Part shown: positions 21,160 to 31,080 of the stretch, in pieces | Layout of the letters: each line of letters starts with the position of its first letter | Position numbering within the stretch: the first letter of the stretch is position 1 | Assembly: GCA_039621445.1 (NCBI GenBank) | Contig: CP154954.1 | Coordinates: forward strand, 73,628,446-73,692,445 | DNA length: 64,000 nucleotides | From: Euglena gracilis | Taxonomy: Eukaryota; Euglenida; Euglenophyceae; Euglenales | Reading direction: 5' to 3' | Translations under genes and position numbers: made by a program | The notes under the pieces: model-generated | Told to the model about the DNA's origin: nothing | Databases searched by the model: none | Seen by the model: only the letters and a program-made list of their open reading frames with translations

Positions 21160-21545
21160 GGGTCAGCCAGCCAGCACCTTTTTTCCAACCAGCAGCTCCC
21201 AGCTGGGTAATATAGTTTTTGCAGCTCGCCCCGCGAAGTCAGGCTGGAACGAAAAATTTCGGTGCAAAGTGCCGACGTTTTTTTTTTTATTATAAAAAGG
21301 GGGATCGAAAATGGCCAAAATGGCCGTTTGGTGCTTTTTGGGGGGGTTTCGGTAGTTTTTTGGGGGGTCAACACTTTGGATGAAAAAATTTTGGGGTTTG
21401 GGTGCCAGCCGGATCCAGCCCGGCAGCAGGTCGGACCCCAGGACCCTCCACCCTAGGGGACACGGAGTCCAGCCACCCCCTTTTTCCTGCCGGCCGGCTG
21501 CACCCCCCCCCCCCTGGGGTTCTTTAAAAAATTCCCTGTTCCCCG
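21160..21545. repeat. Repeat block with GGTGCAAAGTGCC hairpin
   Basis: Contains GGTCAGCCAGCCAGCACC and TTTTTTCCAACCAGCAGCTC, then TTTCGGTGCAAAGTGCCGACG and a TTTGGTGCTTTTTGGGGGGG stretch. The word order CCAGC..TTTTTCC..CGGCGC-hairpin..TTGGGG..CAGCC is shared with 18,900-19,320 and 27,520-27,660. Confidence 0.5.
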
Positions 21546-21552
21546 CACACAG

Positions 21553-21752
21553 CGTCAGGGAGGAACCTTTCGGTGCAGGTCCCCCGGGCCCTGCCCCCAA
21601 GACCGGCCCGTACTGGCCCACCCCCATGCCCCAGCCAGGGCTGACCTCGCCCACCACCACCTCCCCCACCACCCCCGTGGACGCCCGCCCCTCCAGCGGC
21701 CCCTTCCGGCCCCTTCAGGTCCCCCCCGACGCCGCTGAAGGGGGGGCCCCAG
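21553..21752 (+). CDS. Candidate exon, Pro/Thr-rich
   Basis: One of the best-delimited exons. Acceptor CCGCACACAG ends at 21,552 and donor CCCCAG|GTGAGC (GT at 21,753) is near-consensus. The frame from 21,554 reads VREEPFGAGPPGPAPKTGPY, WPTPMPQPGLTSPTTTSPTT, PVDARPSSGPFRPLQVPPDA, AEGGAP: about 40% Pro/Thr/Ser, no Cys, disordered. The exon ends one base into a codon, so its partner must supply two bases. Confidence 0.6.
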
Positions 21753-21989
21753 GTGAGCCTTTTTTTTGCCAAGTGCAACGGATCGGGGTGGGAGAGGGTT
21801 GGGCGGGTTGGATGCAAGCATTCGGGCTTCAACTTTGGCCGTAAACCCCGATTAAACTCAGATCAAGGATTTGGATGCAATGCCGATAAGTTTTTATTTT
21901 GTGTTATGGATGTGTTATGGATGCGTTAGTGGATGTGTTCATGGATCGGTCGATGGTTCCCCATCATGCAATCACTTTGTCTTGGCAAC

Positions 21990-22260
21990 CCCCGAGGCGT
22001 GACAGGTTTGTTCAGAGTGACTGACTGGTTTTTCTGGGAACCCTCCCCGGAGGACACCAAAGTGATGCAACATCGAAGGCAACGGAATTTTTTCTCTCTT
22101 GTTCACGTTTATGGTCAATCCTTTGGATTCCAGAGTGGCCGACCTCTGGGGGGGGCTGTGACTGACTGGTTTCCCAAGAAAAAAGAGTGATTCACTGGTT
22201 TTTGGAAGAGTGGAACTGACCCACCCTCCCCCCTGGGTCGGTTGAGAATTGTTCATTCCC
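21990..22260. repeat. GTGACTGACTGG-family dispersed repeat
   Basis: Two copies of GTGACTGACTGGTTT lie at about 22,016 and 22,159. The second is followed by GTGATTCACTGGTTTTTGGA, AGAGTGGAACTGACCCACCC and CTGGGTCGGTTGAGAATTG. Compare 18,640-18,810. Confidence 0.6.
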
Positions 22261-22733
22261 CATATTCTGTGGCTTGTTCTGTTGTTCCACAATTTCCACA
22301 CATCGCAACCATACTCTGGACGCTGGGCATAGTATTTATGATAATAGGCTGACTGGTTTGATCTTTTTAAACAACAATGAAACACACTGAAAAAAAGTCG
22401 ATTTTGAGATCCTTACCCGAAATTGAGATCCTTCCCTGTTTTCTGAACTTATGTCACATGATAAGGTGCCTGATGATGCAAGTGAATGGTGAAGATGTGT
22501 GCAACCAATGCGATGCAACCAGGAAATCAAAAATGGAAACTGTCAAATGCGAGTCATTACCATTGTTTTCTTTCACTGTTCTCGTCCTATCCTGTGGTAA
22601 AGTATACGTATAAATTGGTCATATTTTCTCCATTTTGTGTGGTTGTGTTTTTGCAATTGTGATTGTGATTGTGATAGTAATTGCTATTGTAATTGTGGGT
22701 GTATTGTGCAGACCCTCTTTCCCTTCTCATCAG

Positions 22734-22822
22734 ACTCAGCTCGACCTGTCCAACATTAAGCGAACTTCCCCTCCTGTTCAGTGCGGCCCTACGCATTGTT
22801 GTTGTCTGTCGGACATGGCCCG
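22734..22822 (+). CDS. Candidate exon
   Basis: Acceptor CTTCTCATCAG ends at 22,733, with a TTGTGATTGTGA-rich tract further upstream. Phase 0 gives TQLDLSNIKRTSPPVQCGPT then HCCCLSDMAR, ending at donor CCCG|GTGAAC. It is less GC-rich than other islands but protein-like. A CNQC-containing frame at 22,490-22,530 (VNGEDVCNQCDATRKSK) lies 200 bp upstream and recalls the second half of the CxxC module, but has no clear splice sites. Confidence 0.4.
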
Positions 22823-23762
22823 GTGAACCACAGCCATCTGGCATTTGTTTCTTTTGTTGCCACACAAATTTCAGAAACTCACGAGCACGACCTCCAGGGG
22901 GGGGTCTAGCTCTAGCCAGCAAGCAACTTTCTTTCAACAGCAACCTTTTTCAGCCCTGGACCCCCTGCCCCCATAGCGAGTTTTACATATTTTCCAACTG
23001 CTGAGTTCCCGGGGGCTGGACGGTAACTTTTTTTTTTGGCTTTCAGCGGTGGGCTTTTTTGATTTCAAAAAATCGCCCAGGGCCAGTTTGGGGCCAAGAA
23101 ATGTTTTTTTTCCTAACAATTGGCATTTTTTTTGGTCTCGTATTTGGTTCGACCCAATGAAACTCAGCTCCAGCTGGAGGATGCCTGGGGGGGGGGTCAA
23201 CAAGCAGCCTTTTTCCAGCCAGCCCAAATTTTCCAGCTGCCAATCCCCCCGGGGGGGGTCCGCCCTGAAGGTGTCCTGTATATGGCCCAGAGTTCCTTAT
23301 ATGAGGACCAGCATTCGATAAGAGGAGGGTGGATTGCGTTTTGGTGTCCCACTGGGCCAACGAAGGGGGGACAACCACCCACCTAAGCAGTGGCATAGCC
23401 CAAGTGACCGCTTATTAACTCGGCATGAAACGCTGGCTGAAATTTCTGCCTCAAAATTGTCCAAAGTAGGATTTTGAGCATTTTCTTTTGTGTGCAAAAG
23501 TATTGTCAAAAATGTTTTTTTTAAAATCTGCACAACACACCCCAAGATAAAGAAATTGCCCCTTTTGGGAGGGCCCTGGGAACCCCCCCCCCCCGTAGAC
23601 ACACAGGATGCCCTCTCATCATACTTGTCTGCCCCCTCCACATGACTCTCTCTTTGATTTTCCAATTTTCAAGGTTGTTTGGACGTTTGCTTCTCAATCA
23701 GGAATTCTCCATTCCACACCCTAGCTTGTCTCGTCTTGTCTCATTCGCATCAACCCCCCCAG
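22823..23762. other. Non-coding stretch
   Basis: 22,900-23,050 and 23,185-23,270 are copies of the GGTCCAGCC / TTTTTCCAGCC repeat, the first with CGAGTTTTACATATTTTCC and CTTTCAGCGGTG. Nothing gene-like was seen elsewhere. Confidence 0.5.
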
Positions 23763-23909
23763 ACCACCTCTGGCACCAGCACGGGGGGCGTATGGCCGCC
23801 TGCGGCCAACGCGGTCCAGCAGTGGCCGACACCCCGCTCAGGCCGGGGCACGCCGTCGTCCCCGGTGCCCACCTGGACTCATCTGGTGCCCGCCGACAGT
23901 GCGTGGAGG
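23763..23909 (+). CDS. Candidate exon, Pro/Ser/Thr-rich
   Basis: Acceptor CAACCCCCCCAG ends at 23,762 and donor GGAGG|GTGTGC starts at 23,910. Length 147 nt, 49 codons, phase 0 at both ends. The peptide reads TTSGTSTGGVWPPAANAVQQ, WPTPRSGRGTPSSPVPTWTH, LVPADSAWR. It is compatible in phase with the next candidate exon at 24,598. Confidence 0.58.
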
Positions 23910-24597
23910 GTGTGCTCCACCCTGCCTTTGCTGTGAAGCGTTTTGATTTGACCAGCTAAGCAATTATGCGTGCACACGTGCAATTGTTTTGAGTTGGTAT
24001 TGCGGTGGTTTGTGCAGGATTTTCCCAACAAACTGCAGACCCTTTTCCCCACGGGTGGTGGGTGGATTGTGGAAGGTACCCTCGGGGTTTTGGGTGAGTT
24101 GTGGAGTTGCAAAACGGCAGGTGTCAGCTGCCAACGTTCGAAGGGACCATGATGGATGGGTGGGGGGGGGCAGGTCCGAATAAGCACGCACCGCTCTTGC
24201 CAGATGAGAAGCCCTTCAGTTGTTTGACCTCAACCCCCAAGGGAGTGGGGGGTCCTGAACTCCCTTCCCTAGGTTTTGGGAGGGGGTTTCTGGACCCCCA
24301 CCCCCCATTGACAGGTCCCAAAAATAAGAATTTTTTTCCAGAGCTGCGAGCAGGAAACCGAACAATGCCCCTTTTTGCTCATTCTCGAGCATGTTGCACA
24401 TCTTTTGATGTTTCGGCGATGTTGGTGACATTTGGGGATGTTTTCCCCAGCCCTTTCAGTTTCGAGGCAGGAGGGGGTCCGACCCCCTCCTGTTTGGGAG
24501 GGGGCGTCCGACCCCCTCCTCCTCCTCAAGGCTTCCCATACATCCCTGGCCAAGGGGCCAACACGTAACGTTGTCTGGGGGTTTCTCCCTTCCGCAG

Positions 24598-24675
24598 GAC
24601 CCCAGCGGCCTGACCCCAAGGGTGATCACGCCCCCTCCCGCTGCAGAGGGCCCCTGGCCACAGGGCATCACCACG
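24598..24675 (+). CDS. Candidate exon, Pro-rich
   Basis: Acceptor CCCTTCCGCAG ends at 24,597; phase 0 reads DPSGLTPRVITPPPAAEGPW then PQGITT. A donor at CCACG|GTGGCA gives 78 nt in phase 0; the frame stays open to about 24,765, so the end is uncertain. Splicing from 23,909 preserves the frame. Confidence 0.5.
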
Positions 24676-25131
24676 GTGGCATGGGCGGGTGGAACGGGAA
24701 GGCGTGGCTCTCAGTGTAACTCTGAAAGAAAGCCAACCCCATCCTGAAATCTCAGCTCCGTTTTTTTTTGATCGCAGTACTTTGATGTTTTCACTGCTTT
24801 GCAATATAATATGAATGGTATGGGGTTGCTTTACCATGTATCTATATTCATCTAAAACCAACACTGTAATTTTTCTGGGTTAATTCCTGATTACAGCCTG
24901 ATAGCGCGAATGAACACCAACAAAGTTCGATAATCTCGCTTTTCAAGGAGCCGGCATTTCAATGATGCACACAGACTTCAAAGTCGGAGATCGGGAATTC
25001 CTCCAAGGTACCTCTGCGCGAGTCGTGGTGAGCCTGAAGAGCCTTGCATGCAGGCTTCTTCCCCCAAGGAATTCCGCCATTTCCCCTCAATCAAGAAGTT
25101 TCATGTGTGAATGAGGCTGATTGCCAAGCGC

Positions 25132-25425
25132 CCTTTTTCACCGCAGCCTGGAAAAAACTCCGGGAAACCCCCTCGATTTCCAACATTTTTTCCCGCAGAA
25201 GTGTGCCGTTCCCTATGGGGGATTGTATGTGGGTGTGGGTGCAGGTGCGGGTGCGGGTGTGGGTGTGGGTGTAGGTGTGGGTGTGGGTGTTGGTGTGGGT
25301 GTGGGTGTGGGTGTGGGTGTGGGTGTGGGTGTGGGTGTGGGTGTGCACGTGTGTGTGCATGTGCATGTGCATATGTGTATGGAACCCCCCGGGGGGAGGG
25401 TGTCCGGCGGACTTACCCCCCCCTG
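25132..25425. repeat. Duplicated segment with GGTGTG microsatellite, copy 1
   Basis: Starts CCTTTTTCACCGCAGCCTGG, contains CCTCGATTTCCAACATTTTT and GTGCCGTTCCCTATGG, then a (GGTGTG)n tract at about 25,224-25,345, and ends GGAGGGTGTCCGGCGGACTT. Copy 2 lies about 510 bp downstream with all landmarks conserved and a shorter microsatellite. Confidence 0.9.
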
Positions 25426-25640
25426 GGAATCAAACCTTTAGAAAATCCTTGATCTCATATGTGCGACGGCCGTTTTTCTGGCCATTCATCTGTGACTGCC
25501 CCCCTTGGAGCGTTCGCTGCCTTTGATGGCGCTTCATGTCTTCTCTTTGCCTTGGATGAAAGAGGCATTGGAAAGGTGCAGTGGGAAAAAATACCAGAAA
25601 ATCTTTGGAGAAGTTTCGGGCTTTCCCAAAAAGTTTAGTT

Positions 25641-25879
25641 GCCTTTTTCACCGCAGCCTGGAAAAAAACTCGGGAAAACCCCTCGATTTCCAATATTTTT
25701 TTCCCGCAGAATGTGCCGTTCCCTATGGAGGATTGTATGTGGGTGTGGGTGCAGGTGTGGGTGTGGGTGTTGGTGTGGGTGTGGGTGTGGGTGTGGGTGT
25801 TGGTGTGGGTGTGCATGTGCGTGTGCATATGTGTATGGACACCCCTGGGGGGAGGGTGTCCGGCAGACTTACCCCCCTG
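25641..25879. repeat. Duplicated segment with GGTGTG microsatellite, copy 2
   Basis: Direct duplicate of 25,132-25,425. The GGTGTG tract (about 25,736-25,815) is roughly 40 nt shorter, and several single-base differences and A-run length changes separate the copies, so the duplication is not a very recent assembly artefact. Confidence 0.9.
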
Positions 25880-25897
25880 TAATTTTTGTTCGGGCAG

Positions 25898-25988
25898 CAA
25901 GCTCCTCTCCACCCTGAGCGTGAGCGAAATGCAGGATATGTGGCAAAAATTATGGAAAACAAAAAACCAGGGGGAAACATGGGGGAAG
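25898..25988 (+). CDS. Possible exon, helical-looking
   Basis: Acceptor TTCGGGCAG ends at 25,897. The frame gives KLLSTLSVSEMQDMWQKLWK then TKNQGETWGK, with amphipathic helix character, and a possible donor AAG|GTTGTG. It is less GC-rich than the other candidate exons and has no independent support. Confidence 0.3.
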
Positions 25989-26204
25989 GTTGTGGAAAAC
26001 TTTCATTTTTGAAAGAAATGAGGGCAAGGATAATACTGCAGACAATTTCGAAAGAAGTCGCTTTTCTGACCACACCCCCAATTCACAATTCAGACAATTG
26101 ACAGTGTCCGTAGGCCAGAGGCTTTTCAACACACACACACACACAGACACACACGCACGCATGCATGCGCACCACGTGCACATCCACATACACCCAAGGC
26201 CCTT

Positions 26205-26440
26205 GTGGCCTGGGGGGAGGGGGGGGGTAGGGTCTGGCCGAGCCCCCCCCGGGGGGGGTTCCCCCAGGGGGGAGTGGGAAATACTTTTTGGTGCCGAAGG
26301 CGCGGAAAATTTTTGAAAAAGGTGCTATTTTTGGCATTTTTTTAGATTTTTTGGCCATTTTGAGTGGGTCCCCCATCGGGGTGGGTGCGGCAGACCCCCC
26401 CTCCCCCCCGGTCTTAAAAAAAACCCCTGTGTGGTCCCCT
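26205..26440. repeat. GGCGC-hairpin dispersed repeat
   Basis: Order of words: C-run/G-run junction, GGGAAATACTTTTTGGTGCC, GAAGGCGCGGAAAATTTTTG, GGTGCTATTTTTGGCATTTT, GATTTTTTGGCCATTTT, GTGGGTCCC, C run, GTCTTAAAAAAAACCCCTG. The same order occurs at 4,180-4,440 (ending CTGAAAAAAAAACCCCTGG) and partly at 34,860-35,000. Confidence 0.65.
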
Positions 26441-26759
26441 GTTGGAGACGGGGTTTTGGCCATTTTTTTGGCCCTTCAAAGTGCTGAATATTTTTTGCCC
26501 CCAAAAAAGTGGTTCCCAGTCCCTCCCCCCCGGTCCCCCACCCCCCCCTGGTGGGGTGCCCCAGGGTTGTGGGTGGAACCCCTCCCCCAGCCTTATATTG
26601 TTTTTTGTGTGAGAAACCCATTTGGAACTTTCACAAAAAATTTCGCGTAACATTTTTCCTTGTCTTTTCAGTTCCTGTGATTTTTTTTGCTTTCACTGTA
26701 GGAAGGCTCGGAGATTTACCTCTGTTGACTCCAACAACCCAATTGCAAATGCAGGCGGC

Positions 26760-27085
26760 GACGGGTGGGGGGGATGGAGGGAACGTTGGACGAACACAGA
26801 AGTGGTGCCGGAACAGTGAAGTTTGGTACGACCACTGAGTCGGGCTCACGCCCATCCCGAAACGAAGCCTGCCCCCGTCCGACGTCGCCCATGGAAGCCC
26901 CGAGTTGGGCACGGATGGCGACGTTGCGAGCGAGCTGCGGACGCACGCCGCGGAGGACGCGAAGGGCCAGGCTGAGAATGTCGCCCCGGCACCCCCCGCT
27001 GCGGTGCGTGCCACACCCCGCCACGCTGACTCGCTGCGGTGGACGTTCCGCCAGAAGAAGGCCCACAGGAGCTCTGAGGGAAATC
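26760..27085 (+). CDS. Candidate exon with probable one-base frame break
   Basis: A GC-rich island. Up to about 26,890 the frame starting at 26,765 is the protein-like one (TLDEHRSGAGTVKFGTTTES then GSRPSRNEACPRPTSPMEAP). After that the next frame is protein-like (GTDGDVASELRTHAAEDAKG, QAENVAPAPPAAVRATPRHA, DSLRWTFRQKKAHRSS) while the first becomes Arg-rich. One extra G in the GTTGGGC run near 26,905 would join them, consistent with a homopolymer sequencing error or a real frameshift. Splice sites are not resolved. Confidence 0.4.
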
Positions 27086-27271
27086 AAGGAAGGCAGAGCA
27101 CATCAATTTCTTTCCGAAACAGCTCAATAAGGATTGGTTCAATAATTTGAGGCAGTATCAATGTATAATATTTGACCAATATTTCGAAATTCAAAGATTA
27201 TGAAATTGTGCATTTTGGGGACTCTTTTCTTGAATAATTTGCCCAAATCATCAGTGCCGCCCTGCCCTCAG

Positions 27272-27340
27272 GTGCGGCCAGCTGGGTTGACTTTTGTCCC
27301 GACGCCGACCTACGAAACGCCCGCTGCAAGGGACCTCGAC
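27272..27340 (+). CDS. Candidate exon, Pro/Thr-rich
   Basis: Acceptor CTGCCCTCAG ends at 27,271; phase 0 gives VRPAGLTFVPTPTYETPAAR then DLD, 69 nt to a possible donor GAC|GTTTGT. The acceptor and first codons resemble those of the exon at 8,208, suggesting exon duplication. Confidence 0.42.
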
Positions 27341-27519
27341 GTTTGTTTTTTTCGAAGCCAGGGGCATATCTGGTGGCCAGTCGTATTGATCTGTAAGTCG
27401 GCTATCCCGAGAATCAAGAACACTTGGTTTGGTTTGCTGTGGTGGTAGGCGAGTGCCAAAAGTTCCAAAACATTTGCAGGAGGATTCCGAGTTCTTTTTA
27501 GCTAACAAAAAGTGGATGA

Positions 27520-27665
27520 GGGGTCCGGGACAGCCCCCCCCCCCCCCAGAGGGGTCTCAGTCTGGGTTTGCGCCGAAAATTATCGTTGCAAAGCGCTGGA
27601 ATTTTTTTTTTAAAAGGTCAAAGTGGCGAGGGAATGGGGGTTTGAGGTGTTTTTGTTTGAGGTAA
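27520..27665. repeat. CAGCCC / GCAAAGCGC repeat fragment
   Basis: GGGACAGCC, a C run, GTCTCAGTCTGGGTTTGCGCC, GAAAATTATCGTTGCAAAGC and a T run recall 19,030-19,110 and 21,250-21,330. Confidence 0.45.
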
Positions 27666-27764
27666 ACATTCTTTCAATTTGTTTCAAAGGTCTCAATTTC
27701 AACCATGAAATGGTGAAACGTCTGATTTTTCAGGGTTTTCAAAACCCAGAAGTCATTGTGAGAC

Positions 27765-27833
27765 CTCCATGGAAGGCAATTTACATATGGCGCGAAGCGC
27801 CAAAGGAATTTCTTTTTGCATTATTGGGAACCA
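27765..27833 (+). repeat. Dispersed GGCRCGAAGYGCC repeat, plus-strand copy
   Basis: Partner of 15,545-15,622 in opposite orientation: ATTTACATATGGCGCGAAGC, GCCAAAGGAA, TTGGGAAC. The GGCGCGAAGCGCC core is a perfect short hairpin. Confidence 0.6.
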
Positions 27834-27959
27834 GACAGACGATGGTTTTCTGTTTCCCGGTCGGTCAAGAAAAAACGCGGAAGTAACACCAGTTTCTCGC
27901 AGTGGACGCACAACACAAGGCGCGGCCTTGGTTTCTTGTTTGGCGGGATGGCTGTCCAG

Positions 27960-28099
27960 GCCCACTTGCCCGCGCCCTCCCCGGGTGGCGGACCCCGAGG
28001 AGCCGGTCCGTCGGCGCTGAGCCCGGCGGCCTGGCCGGCCATGACCGGCAACCGTCGTACCTCGGCGCCGACAAGCTGGCGGCCACCGCCTGCGCCCCG
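27960..28099 (+). CDS. Candidate exon, Pro/Ala/Ser-rich
   Basis: Acceptor GGCTGTCCAG ends at 27,959 and donor CCCCG|GTGTGT at 28,100. Phase 0 reads AHLPAPSPGGGPRGAGPSAL, SPAAWPAMTGNRRTSAPTSW, RPPPAPR. GC is above 70%. A second frame (SVGAEPGGLAGHDRQPSYLG) is also open across the island and cannot be excluded. Confidence 0.5.
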
Positions 28100-28340
28100 G
28101 TGTGTCCGCGTGGCCGTGGCGTTGGGGTCACGCGGAGCCCAACGTGTGACTCGGTGGCGGTCGGGTCCTCCACGCGGTCGCACCTCTGCCGTCCAGGGAG
28201 TTTTGCCCCTTCTCTTTAAAGGTTGGTGACCCGGGGGAGGAAGGAGGTGGGTTGGTGCGTTGGAGTCCTGCTCCTCCCCCCTCCCCCCCAGGCCGGGGGT
28301 GGTGAAGATTTGGGCCGAGTGGGTGCCTCCTGCAGTCGGT

Positions 28341-28386
28341 CCAAAGTGGTTCCTCCAATACCCAAAGTGGTTCCTCCAATACCCAC
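28341..28386. repeat. Short tandem duplication
   Basis: CAAAGTGGTTCCTCCAATAC occurs twice in direct succession, followed by a C run and GGGGGTGG. Confidence 0.85.
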
Positions 28387-28645
28387 CCCCCCAGGGGGTG
28401 GATGCCGCACCGCTCCCCTGCCTGGGTCGGCACAACCATGAATCGGTTGGGACAGAATGCTGAAAGGGAATCCCGTGCCACTTCATTTTCTTTTGGACTT
28501 TCAAATAACAAGTGTATAAATATAATAATACATGTGCCTGTTGCTTCCTCTGGTTTTCACCCCACCTCCAGCTGCGCTGTACCTCATGAATCTCTGGCGA
28601 AGTTCTGAATCTCACATTTTCCGTCCTACTTCTCTTCCCTTTCAG

Positions 28646-28788
28646 CTCAAAGCGGAGGAAGCTCCCCCTGGCTACCATTTCGCCCCTGCCGCGGGGGGGC
28701 TTGGGCATGTCCGCGCATTCACCAAATGGACACTAGGGCACAGTGTGACCGTGAACGGCGTTGAATTTTCTGTTTCAATTCATGGCAG
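28646..28788 (+). CDS. Candidate exon, non-repetitive
   Basis: Well-delimited: acceptor TTCCCTTTCAG (ends 28,645) and donor ATGGCAG|GTGTAT (GT at 28,789). Phase 0 reads LKAEEAPPGYHFAPAAGGLG, HVRAFTKWTLGHSVTVNGVE, FSVSIHG. Unlike the Pro-rich exons it has mixed, domain-like composition with a beta-type GHSVTVNGVEFSVSI stretch. I do not recognise the domain. Confidence 0.6.
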
Positions 28789-29008
28789 GTGTATGCCGAC
28801 CTTTGTTTCCATTCTGGACTCTTCTGGATCCTCCCCCCAACCCTCTCCATGGTGTGTGTATTGAAATTTTTTTGTGTATCGGTGTGTATCGGCAATATTT
28901 GTGCATTGGTGTGCATTGGCAAAAACATTTCCGGTGTGCAACTTGGACACCCATTGCGGAGCGGCCTTGCTTGTGCCTCAAACCGCCCTGCCCCCCGACT
29001 ACCCACAG

Positions 29009-29100
29009 TGGCCGGGATCCGCCGACCCCAAGGCGGCCGCCAACCCCAAGGGCGGCAGCTCCCCTACCCTGCCGACGGCCCGCCCCCCGCCGCACAGGGC
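29009..29100 (+). CDS. Candidate exon, Pro/Ala/Ser-rich
   Basis: Acceptor GACTACCCACAG ends at 29,008; phase 0 reads WPGSADPKAAANPKGGSSPT then LPTARPPPHR. A donor at GGGC|GTGGGG is possible; the frame remains open to 29,152. Confidence 0.5.
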
Positions 29101-29278
29101 GTGGGGGCGGGCCAGCATTTTGCCGGCTGTGGGGAGAATGGAAGCCGGCTGACGGAGGGGCCAGGCACGTGGAGGTGCCTCGCACTAATGGGGTTTATTT
29201 GAGGGTGGGTGAGTGCGGTGGGGCGGCTGGACCGCCCATTGGCTGCCCCTGCAGGGCTGCCCCTGCAGGGCTGCCCAA

Positions 29279-29513
29279 CAGGGACGCGATTTTTGCTTTT
29301 CTTTTTTTGTTTAGGACCGTCCCTTGAGGACCGCCCTAATTGCTGGCCAAGGGCCAGCCTGGGGTTTGAAGGGGGTAAAAAAAAACACATTTTTTTTGAT
29401 CCAGTGGTCCAAGGATGCCAGAAACCACTTTTTCCCCCAAAGTGGACCCATGTAGCCAAAACATGGCCATTTTTTGACCATTTTTCCAGTGGATGTTTCA
29501 TCGAATGTAAACC
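29279..29513. mobile_element. Degenerate copy of CAGGGCGGTCC element
   Basis: Internal words match the elements at 32,627 and 62,091 in order: AGGACCG..TTGAGGACCGCCCT near the left, CAAGGGCC, TGGTCCAAGGATGCCA, CTTTTTCCCCC, TCGAATGT. A recognisable left end (CAGGGACG at 29,279) is eroded, and the right terminal inverted repeat is missing, so this is an old, truncated copy. Confidence 0.6.
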
Positions 29514-30084
29514 CCCTCCCCGGTGTGTGATTTGAGCACCCGAACTGGGGCCCCAGGGGGGGGTGTTATTTGGGGGGGTGTTATTTTTACATGGAAAACC
29601 AAAGGAAAACATGGGGGGACGTTATTTGGGCGCTCGAAATCGGCCCTTGAGGGGGGGTGTTATTTGGGGGGGTTTACCAGAGCAGAAGCGTATTTTTGCT
29701 CAAGGACTGCCCCCCCCCCCCCCGTTGAATGCGTCCCGCTGGCCTGGCTGCATCGGCCGACGCCTTCGCGTTGCCTGCGGGCGCCGAGGCACTCAAGGTA
29801 TCCCGGCTTCATTTGTGCACCCCTGTTTCGATCTTTTTACCGGCGCGGTGCATTTGCTGGCGCCTCCAAGAGGGGGACCCATCCCTGCTGGTCTGCAAGC
29901 CCTGGTTATAGAGCTCCGTTGCGCAGATCTGCAACGTTGATGAGGAGCTGATATGCTGGCTGGATTCCGTGGCACACTGGCTACAAGATTTTGCACTATA
30001 AAGTTGCAAAACTTTTTCTGTCGCATGTGAATTGACAACTTTATGTCATTTGTCAGACGTGTATTTATACGCATGCATACTGTC

Positions 30085-30220
30085 TGATGTATATTTTTTT
30101 ATAATATATATATTATATTATTATATTATTATATTATTATTATTATATTATTATATTAGTATATTTTTTATAATATAATATATATAATATAATATAATAT
30201 AACATATATATATATTCGTG
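30085..30220. repeat. AT microsatellite
   Basis: TATTATATTATTA-type repeats giving way to TATAATATAATA and then GTGTGTGT. Confidence 0.95.
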
Positions 30221-30424
30221 TGTGTGTGTATGGGTATGTGTGTAATGTACATATACACATATGTGTTTATGCACACACACAGCGCACACACACAGCAACG
30301 ATACTGTGCGATAACTTTCCACTGGGTAAGCTCATACAACACAAGGCAAAAAGTCATGGCACTTTCGGATGCATTATTCGTTGCAACAACAGGTGCCATC
30401 CACTGGGGTTGGATTGGCAACCAA

Positions 30425-31080
30425 TTCCCCCCCCCCTCAATTTCCGCATTTTTTTGCAAATTTTCTGCAATTTCCGCAATTTTCCCGCAATTTTCCCACA
30501 ATTTTCCCGCATTTTTTTCCTTTTTTTCCTGCAGTTTTTCTGCATGAACCTGAAACATAAGGTAAAATGAGTTCCGACCGTTCCTTGAACGTTTGACAAG
30601 GGCTCCCATGTGTTTTGTTTCACTATTTTTTTTTGCAAGTTTGCCGAAATTTGCTTTTTTCGCGAATTTCGTGAATTTGGCCAAAATTTGGCAATTTTTT
30701 GGCTTTTTTTTTTAGGTTTTCCCGATTTCTTATCGGAAATAATTTTGGTTTTGCCTGATACCAAAATTTTCGTCATTTTTTTTTGCCATTTTGGACTTTT
30801 TCACCCAAGAAATCCCAGATTTCAGAAATCACCGCCTTCTCAAAATCACAAAAATCATGTTTGAAATGTGAATAACAGCTCAAAACATTCACCAGTGCTG
30901 CAAAATGGAAAAAAAATGTGAAATTTTTCTACGTCCCCTCCAGCAGCTGAGCAGTGTACTTATCCCCAAAACCGCAATTTCCGCAATTTTTCCGCAATTT
31001 GATGAACCCTCAATCTCAATGGTTTCTGGGGGAAGCATCCTAAGCTTTTGTTGTTTCGTTAAAGTCAAAAGAATTATCTT
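30425..31080. repeat. Long dispersed repeat, copy 2 (empty site)
   Basis: Collinear with 13,310-14,460. At 30,571-30,578 it has a single GTTCCGAC followed by CGTTCCTTGAACGTTT and ACAAGGG, where copy 1 has ATTTCGAC, a 294-bp element, GTTTCGAC and then CAGTTCTTGAGTGTTT and ACAAGGG. It therefore serves as the pre-insertion state. Confidence 0.72.

Larger units (their letters stand above)
24676..26759. other. Non-coding stretch with a segmental duplication
   Basis: 24,240-24,560 (partly before this interval) holds hairpin-type repeats with paired GGAGGGGG / CCCCCTCC words. 25,132-25,425 and 25,641-25,879 are a duplicated segment, listed separately. 26,205-26,440 is a copy of the GGTGCCGAAGGCGCGG hairpin repeat. 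26,125-26,165 is a CA/CG microsatellite. Confidence 0.5.

Noticed and set aside
25224-25360. Long Gly/Val or His/Thr frames in the GGTGTG tract
   Set aside because: Pure microsatellite; any frame is open.
26836-26838. TGA as a recoded codon
   Set aside because: The frame upstream of it is less protein-like than another frame; a one-base error explains the island better.
27821-28708. 295-codon minus-strand open frame
   Set aside because: Antisense to GC-rich plus-strand exons and rich in Arg, Gly and Pro, typical of a shadow frame.
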